Part shown: positions 59,775 through 64,000 of the stretch, one piece after another | How positions within the stretch are numbered: position 1 is the first letter of the stretch | Layout of the letters: each line of letters opens with the position of its first letter | Assembly: GCF_000283155.1 (NCBI RefSeq) | Contig: NW_004454173.1 | Coordinates: 11,544,256-11,608,255 of the forward strand | Direction of reading: 5' to 3' | DNA: 64,000 nucleotides | From: Ceratotherium simum simum | Taxonomy: Eukaryota > Chordata > Mammalia > Perissodactyla > Rhinocerotidae | Notes under the pieces: model-generated | What the model was told of the DNA's origin: nothing | The model's database searches: none | Seen by the model: the letters and a program-made list of their open reading frames with translations, nothing else | Made by a program: the position numbers and the translations under genes

Positions 59775-60970
59775 TTTGAATCTTTTTTTTTTAAAGAAAT
59801 TTACAGTTAACAAAAAGTACAAATAATAACAGCCATTTTCCTATACCCTGGAATTAGCGGTTGCTAACAGCTTATTTGTTTGCTTCCAGTTATGTGTTTA
59901 AAGGAAGACAATGATAAGTATAGCTAAAGTCTCCTTTAACCCCACCCCCAGTTCAGTTTGCCCCCCACCCTCTCCAGAAGCAACTTCCATCATGAGTTGA
60001 GTGCGTATCCTTCCACTTTCTCACTTTTAATTCTTTTATGGGTCTGTAAGCTCTGTATTTGTGCATTGCTTTTAAAAATTTACATAAATTGTCACATAAA
60101 ATAGTTACGTTTACATAAAATAGTTCAAAGACAATGAACAGGGCTAGAATCAGACAGCCTGCAAGGGTGTGCTATCGACAACGCGTAGTTTTCCACTAAA
60201 GTGCAGAATTTTTTCTACACTATAGTATATATAGTATACCGTAGTTTATAGTATGTGGTATGTAGTAGTTAGACGGGATGACCTAGATGTATAGTGCAGT
60301 ATAGAATAGAGTCTTCTATTTTATCCATACCCTCCCTGTTGATGGGCATTTGGGTTGTATCTAAGTTTTTACTATTATTTGCAATACTGCAGTGAGCATC
60401 TTTATGCACACTTTCTTGTGCACATGTGCAGAAGTTTCTCGAGGTAGATTTCTACCTGAGAGGGAGAACTGCTGGGTTGTAGGGTCTGTGCCCTTTCAGT
60501 GTTGGTACCTGCTACCATATTGCCCTTTAAAGTGGCTCTAACGTTGAACTAACTAGTGTGGTCCTGGGGCTCTGTTTCCCCACGCCCCCTCCAAGACTAG
60601 ACATTGTCAGAGGTCTCAATTTGAGAAAGTATCTTTTACGTGTGTTCCAGATATCTTCATCTAGGCTCTTGTTTGCCTTTAACCTTGCTTCTGTTTATGT
60701 TCTTATCTTTTTCCTTATAGTTTGGGCTTTTTGAAGAAATTTTTCTCTATCCCAAGAATATAAAGATATTCTCCTGTATGCTTTTTTAATGATTTGACTT
60801 AAGTTTTTCATGAATCAACTTAGAATTTTTTTTTAAGCGTGTGAAGTAGTAAGTTAATTTTTCTACCAGCAACATTTACTCAATAGTCCATGTTTTTTCC
60901 TTTGATATTGGGTTTTACCATCTCTGCCATATACCAAGTTTTCATATATGCATGGCTGTCAGGAATTCTT
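59775..60970 (-). repeat. old L1 fragments, antisense
   Basis: The reverse L1 signs are AACAAAAAGTACAAATAATA, ACCCTCCCTGTTGATGGGCA, TTTGGGTTGTATCTAAGTTT, GAGAACTGCTGGGTTGTAGG and GCTACCATATTGCCCTTTAA. It is probably several pieces of one ancient L1M element. Confidence 0.7.
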
Positions 60971-60991
60971 TAATGAAAAATGCTACTAGAG

Positions 60992-61290
60992 AGCCGGCCC
61001 CGTGGCTTAGCGGTTAAGTGTGCACTCTCCACTACTGGCGGTCTGGGTTCAGGTCCCAGGCGTGCACCGACGCACCGCTTCTCCGGCCATGCTGAGGCCG
61101 CGTCCCACATACAGCAACTAGAAGGATGTGCAACTACGACATACAGCTATCTACTGGGGCTTTGGCGGAAAAAAGGAAGAAGGTTGGCAATAGATGTTAG
61201 CTCAGAGCCGGTCTTCCTCAGCAAAAAGAGGAAGATTAGCATGGATGTTAGCTCAGGGCTGATTTTCCTCACACACACAAAAAAAGAAAA
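60992..61290 (+). mobile_element. long-form ERE SINE with 3' extension
   Basis: The standard ERE body ends near 61171. It is followed by GGTTGGCAATAGATGTTAGC, TCAGAGCCGGTCTTCCTCAG and a second near-copy, GGATGTTAGCTCAGGGCTGA. A CA-rich A-tail ends it. The flanks AAAATGCTACTAGAG (60977-60991) and AGAATGCTATTAGAG (about 61292-61306) are its target-site duplication. Confidence 0.92.
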
Positions 61291-61523
61291 AAGAATGCTA
61301 TTAGAGGAGAATCCTGAAATATTATAGCAGAGTAATGATAAGCACCTGTCCTTTGAATGAGGAGGGGTTACTGCTGAAAACATAATTGTGGATCTCTAGG
61401 CCATTGGGAACCTCTTTCTAGTGTTCATTTTGGTTTATGATTTAAACTTAGTTTTCCTTCATTACTTCCAGAACACCTGATGTTTAAACACATTCTTTTT
61501 AAAAAAGGAACTGACAGTGAGGG

Positions 61524-61710
61524 CAGTGGTTCTCAGCCCTGGCTGACTGTGAGAATCACCTGGGGAGGTTTTTGTCCTCCCCTCTCTCCTAGGTTACACC
61601 ATAGACCAATTAAAGCAGAACCTTTGGAGGTGGGACCCAGGCAGCAGTATTTTTTTAAGCTCCACGGGTGATTCTAATATGCAGCCAGGGTTGAGAACCT
61701 GTAGTTCATA
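61524..61710 (+). repeat. MER5-like hAT fossil
   Basis: The signs are CAGTGGTTCTCAGCCCTGGC, GAGAATCACCTGGGGAGG and a terminal TGATTCTAATATGCAGCCAG with GGGTTGAGAACC. The ends form the expected imperfect terminal inverted repeat. Confidence 0.75.
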
Positions 61711-61999
61711 GGGGATCTCAGGCTTGATAGACAGGGACACTAGCTGGATACGGAGACCAGGTCAACTCTGATCTCCTGTTGAATCTTGCACTCAAAATAT
61801 TAGGTTATTTGTTCAGAGAAATGTTTTGTCTTCTCATCTTTGTTTATCCTTTACTAGTTAAGAAGAAGAAAAGTGTAGTGAGCAGTTTTAAATGCCAATT
61901 AATAATTATAAATTAAGAAAGTACGATTTGAAGCCAAACTCCAGCATCAGGCTCTGAGCTGAAATCTACAGTGACCATTACCATTACTGAAAAACCTTC
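61711..61999. other. unique intronic sequence
   Basis: No feature is recognised. Confidence 0.4.
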
Positions 62000-62200
62000 T
62001 TTGATCTGTCAACTGTTAGCATGCATGAGAATCCTCCGGAGGACTTGTTAAAAGTAGTCGGGTAGCACCATCCCCTAGTTTCTGATTCTGTAGGTCTCTG
62101 ACCTGAGAGTTTACATTTTTAACAAGTTTAGCTTGGTTCCAGGTAAAACCTGCCTCTGGACCAACCTGCTCATAGACTCCACTTGATGGGGGCTCTCTGC
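62000..62200 (+). repeat. MER5-like hAT fossil, degraded
   Basis: The signs are GCATGCATGAGAATCCTCCG, AGGACTTGTTAAAAGTAGTC and TAGTTTCTGATTCTGTAGG. Confidence 0.65.
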
Positions 62201-62339
62201 TCTTCAACAAGCTTTTGTTTAAGTAGTATGGGTGAGCACAAAGCAAACTCCTCAGGGGCAGGAAACTTTGCTTACGGATGTCTTCCAGACACCTTGAACA
62301 TAGAGGAAGGATGAGAAAGTATTATATTTTTTAAACTCT

Positions 62340-63345
62340 CACAATAATAAAGTATTTGGTTGTTTTCCTAGTAGTTTATTACGACAAATTTCAAACAGTT
62401 GAAAGGATTTTATAATGCATACCAGTATCCTCATCACCTAAATTCTTTGAACATTTACCATACTTGCCTTATCACATGTTGATTCATCTATTCATCCCTC
62501 TATCCATCTTTTCTTAATGAATTTCAAAACAAATTATAGACATCCATACACTTCTCCCTAAATACTTTAATATGCGTGTTATTAACTAGAGCTTAGTATT
62601 TATTTACAGTTCTTTTTTCTGAGATAAAATTTACACACAATAAAATGTGTTATCTTAAGTGTACATTCATGTTCGCTGAGTTGTGGGAAGTGCACACACC
62701 TGTGTAACCCAAACCATTATCAAGATATAGGATATCACCATCACTCCAGAAGGTTCCCTCATGCTCCTTCCCAGTCAGTCCCCACTCCCACCGCCCCCCC
62801 AGAGGCAACCAGTGTTGTGATTTTTTTTTTATAGATTAGTTTTACCTCTTCCAAACTAAATGGAGTAATACAGTATGCATTCTTTTGTGTCAGGCATCTT
62901 TCACCCAGCATATTTACGAGGTCCATCCATGTTGTTGCATGTATCAGTAATTTGTCCCTTTTTATTGATGAATGATATTTTTATGAATATACTATGGATT
63001 GCTGTTGTTTTTTTTTAATCCATTCTCCTATTGATGGACAATGGAGCTGCTGCCAGATTTTGGATATTATGAATAATGCTGCTATACACATTCTGTAGAA
63101 GTCTTTTTATGATCATGTGTTTTGATTTTTCTTGGGTAAAAACCTAGAAGTGGAATTGTTGGATCATAGGATAGGAGTATGTTTAGTTTTATAAGAAACC
63201 GCTGGCCTTTTCCAGAGTGGTTGTACATTTTACACTTGCTCCAGCAATGAAAAAGGGCTCTGATGGCTCTACGTCCTCGCCAACATTTGTTGTTTTCCAT
63301 CTTTTCGTCTTTAGTCATCCTCCTGGTTGGTATGACGTGGTATTG
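62340..63345 (-). repeat. old L1 3' region, antisense
   Basis: The reverse L1 signs are AGGCATCTTTCACCCAGCAT, GAGGTCCATCCATGTTGTTG, CTCCTATTGATGGACAATGG, AAACCTAGAAGTGGAATTGT and ACGTCCTCGCCAACATTTGT. On minus a frame of 78 codons is a broken remnant of L1-derived sequence, not a gene. Confidence 0.85.
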
Positions 63346-63838
63346 TTAAAGGAAAAATTATTCATGACACTCGTTAAGGGAAGACTTTATTCAAGGAAGA
63401 CCATACAGTGGGGTTTTGCAGTAGGGGAGAGAGATTGGTCTCAACTCTGAATACAACAAGGAAAAGTGGGAATTTATAGCCAAGGAGCAAGGTGGGGGGA
63501 TTGATGGATGGAAAATTACTAAGAGGAATCATCAGGGGTAAGGGGGGATTCTGGCTAAACTAACCTAACAGGATTCCTCCTGAAGGCAGGCCAGGGTGAC
63601 CAGACATCACTGGGGGATGGTGGAGGATGAGGAACCCGATCAGATATTGAGGATGATCAGATATTGAGGATGGGAGATTCTGGTTAAACTAACTTAGCAG
63701 GATTCTTGCTAAAATTGGGTGATGCAAAGGTGGACACAGAAGTACAAAAGTCGAAGGCTAGTTGGGAAGAGGATTCAGAGGAGGCTGACTAAAGTTGGGT
63801 CGAGGAGAGACTCTGTCAGTGTCTCAATGTAGAGTATT
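63346..63838. repeat. unclassified LTR-like repeat with internal duplications
   Basis: A perfect 17-base tandem pair, GATCAGATATTGAGGAT, occurs at 63638-63654 and 63655-63671. A longer imperfect pair starts GATTCTGGCTAAACTAACCT at 63547 and GATTCTGGTTAAACTAACTT at 63676. The flanks are an antisense L1 and an ERE. The texture is like a long terminal repeat, but no family name is supported. Confidence 0.45.
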
Positions 63839-63841
63839 TGC

Positions 63842-64000
63842 TTTTTTTTTTTTTTTTTTTTTTTTTTGTGAGATTAGCCCTGAGCTAACATCCGTGCTAA
63901 TCCTCCTCTTTTTTTGCCGAGGAAGACCGGCTCTGAGCTGACATCTGTTGTCAATCCTCTTCCTTTTTTTCTTCCCCAAAGCCCCAGTAGATAGTTGTAT
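63842..64000 (-). mobile_element. long-form ERE SINE, minus strand, cut by window end
   Basis: A T-tail of about 26 bases is followed by GAGATTAGCCCTGAGCTAAC, CCGAGGAAGACCGGCTCTGA and the start of the ERE body (CCCCAAAGCCCCAGTAGATA). The head lies beyond 64000. Confidence 0.92.

Larger units (their letters stand above)
52471..64000 (+). other. FNTB: FNTB intron 1 (5' part)
   Basis: The intron runs past the right edge of the window. It contains ERE, L2, L1, hAT and LTR-like pieces listed separately. Nothing is recognised in 52471-54340, 55571-57199, 57961-58440, 59401-59770 and 61307-61523, apart from a CpG-rich start to about 52720. Confidence 0.85.

Noticed and set aside
5005..61290. Many short frames encoding near-identical peptides beginning Gly-Arg-Pro-Arg-Gly-Leu-Ala-Val-Lys
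   Set aside because: They are translations of ERE SINE copies, as shown by their position inside each element, and are not genes.
63082..63318. A 78-codon minus-strand frame
   Set aside because: It falls in old L1 sequence and reflects a fragment of L1-derived sequence, not an independent gene.

Overview
This is vertebrate nuclear DNA, almost certainly from a perissodactyl and most likely a horse or other equid. At least eleven tRNA-derived SINEs of the equine ERE type are scattered through it, many with intact target-site duplications and A-tails. Other signs are AG/GT-bounded exons in long introns, ancient MIR, L2, MER5 and L1 relics, and a 190-base N gap typical of a draft mammalian assembly. 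The species is inferred from the SINEs only.

Four protein-coding genes are recognised, in the order known from human 14q23.3. Reading left to right: the last coding exon of CHURC1 on + (5856-5948), with its last intron to the left; GPX2 on - (coding 15538 to 12422, two exons, complete, selenocysteine TGA and a SECIS element); RAB15 on - (coding 41439 to 21002, seven exons, complete, 212 residues, with a 3' UTR of about 2.6 kb reaching about 18390); and the first coding exon of FNTB on + (52327-52470), whose first intron fills the rest of the window. GPX2 and RAB15 therefore lie antisense between two plus-strand genes. In human these two are joined by a known CHURC1-FNTB read-through, and the splice phases visible here would allow the same.

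The genes do not form an operon or shared pathway. GPX2 is an epithelial glutathione peroxidase that removes hydroperoxides. RAB15 is a small GTPase of endocytic recycling. FNTB is the catalytic beta subunit of protein farnesyltransferase. CHURC1 is a small zinc-binding transcriptional regulator. A perfect antioxidant-response-element match lies 118 bp upstream of the GPX2 start codon, in keeping with NRF2 control known for this gene.

The rest is intronic and intergenic DNA. RAB15 intron 1 (24779-41315) is GC-rich and holds mainly MIR, L2 and MER5 relics. The 42-52 kb interval between RAB15 and FNTB holds a MaLR LTR, three EREs and a long L2 relic. FNTB intron 1 holds ERE, L2, L1 and LTR-like pieces. 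I found no undescribed biological system. The items most worth a second look are the nested read-through layout, the recoded GPX2 exon, a twin ERE subfamily, an interleaved inverted repeat at 42.2 kb and two repeats I could not classify near the right end.
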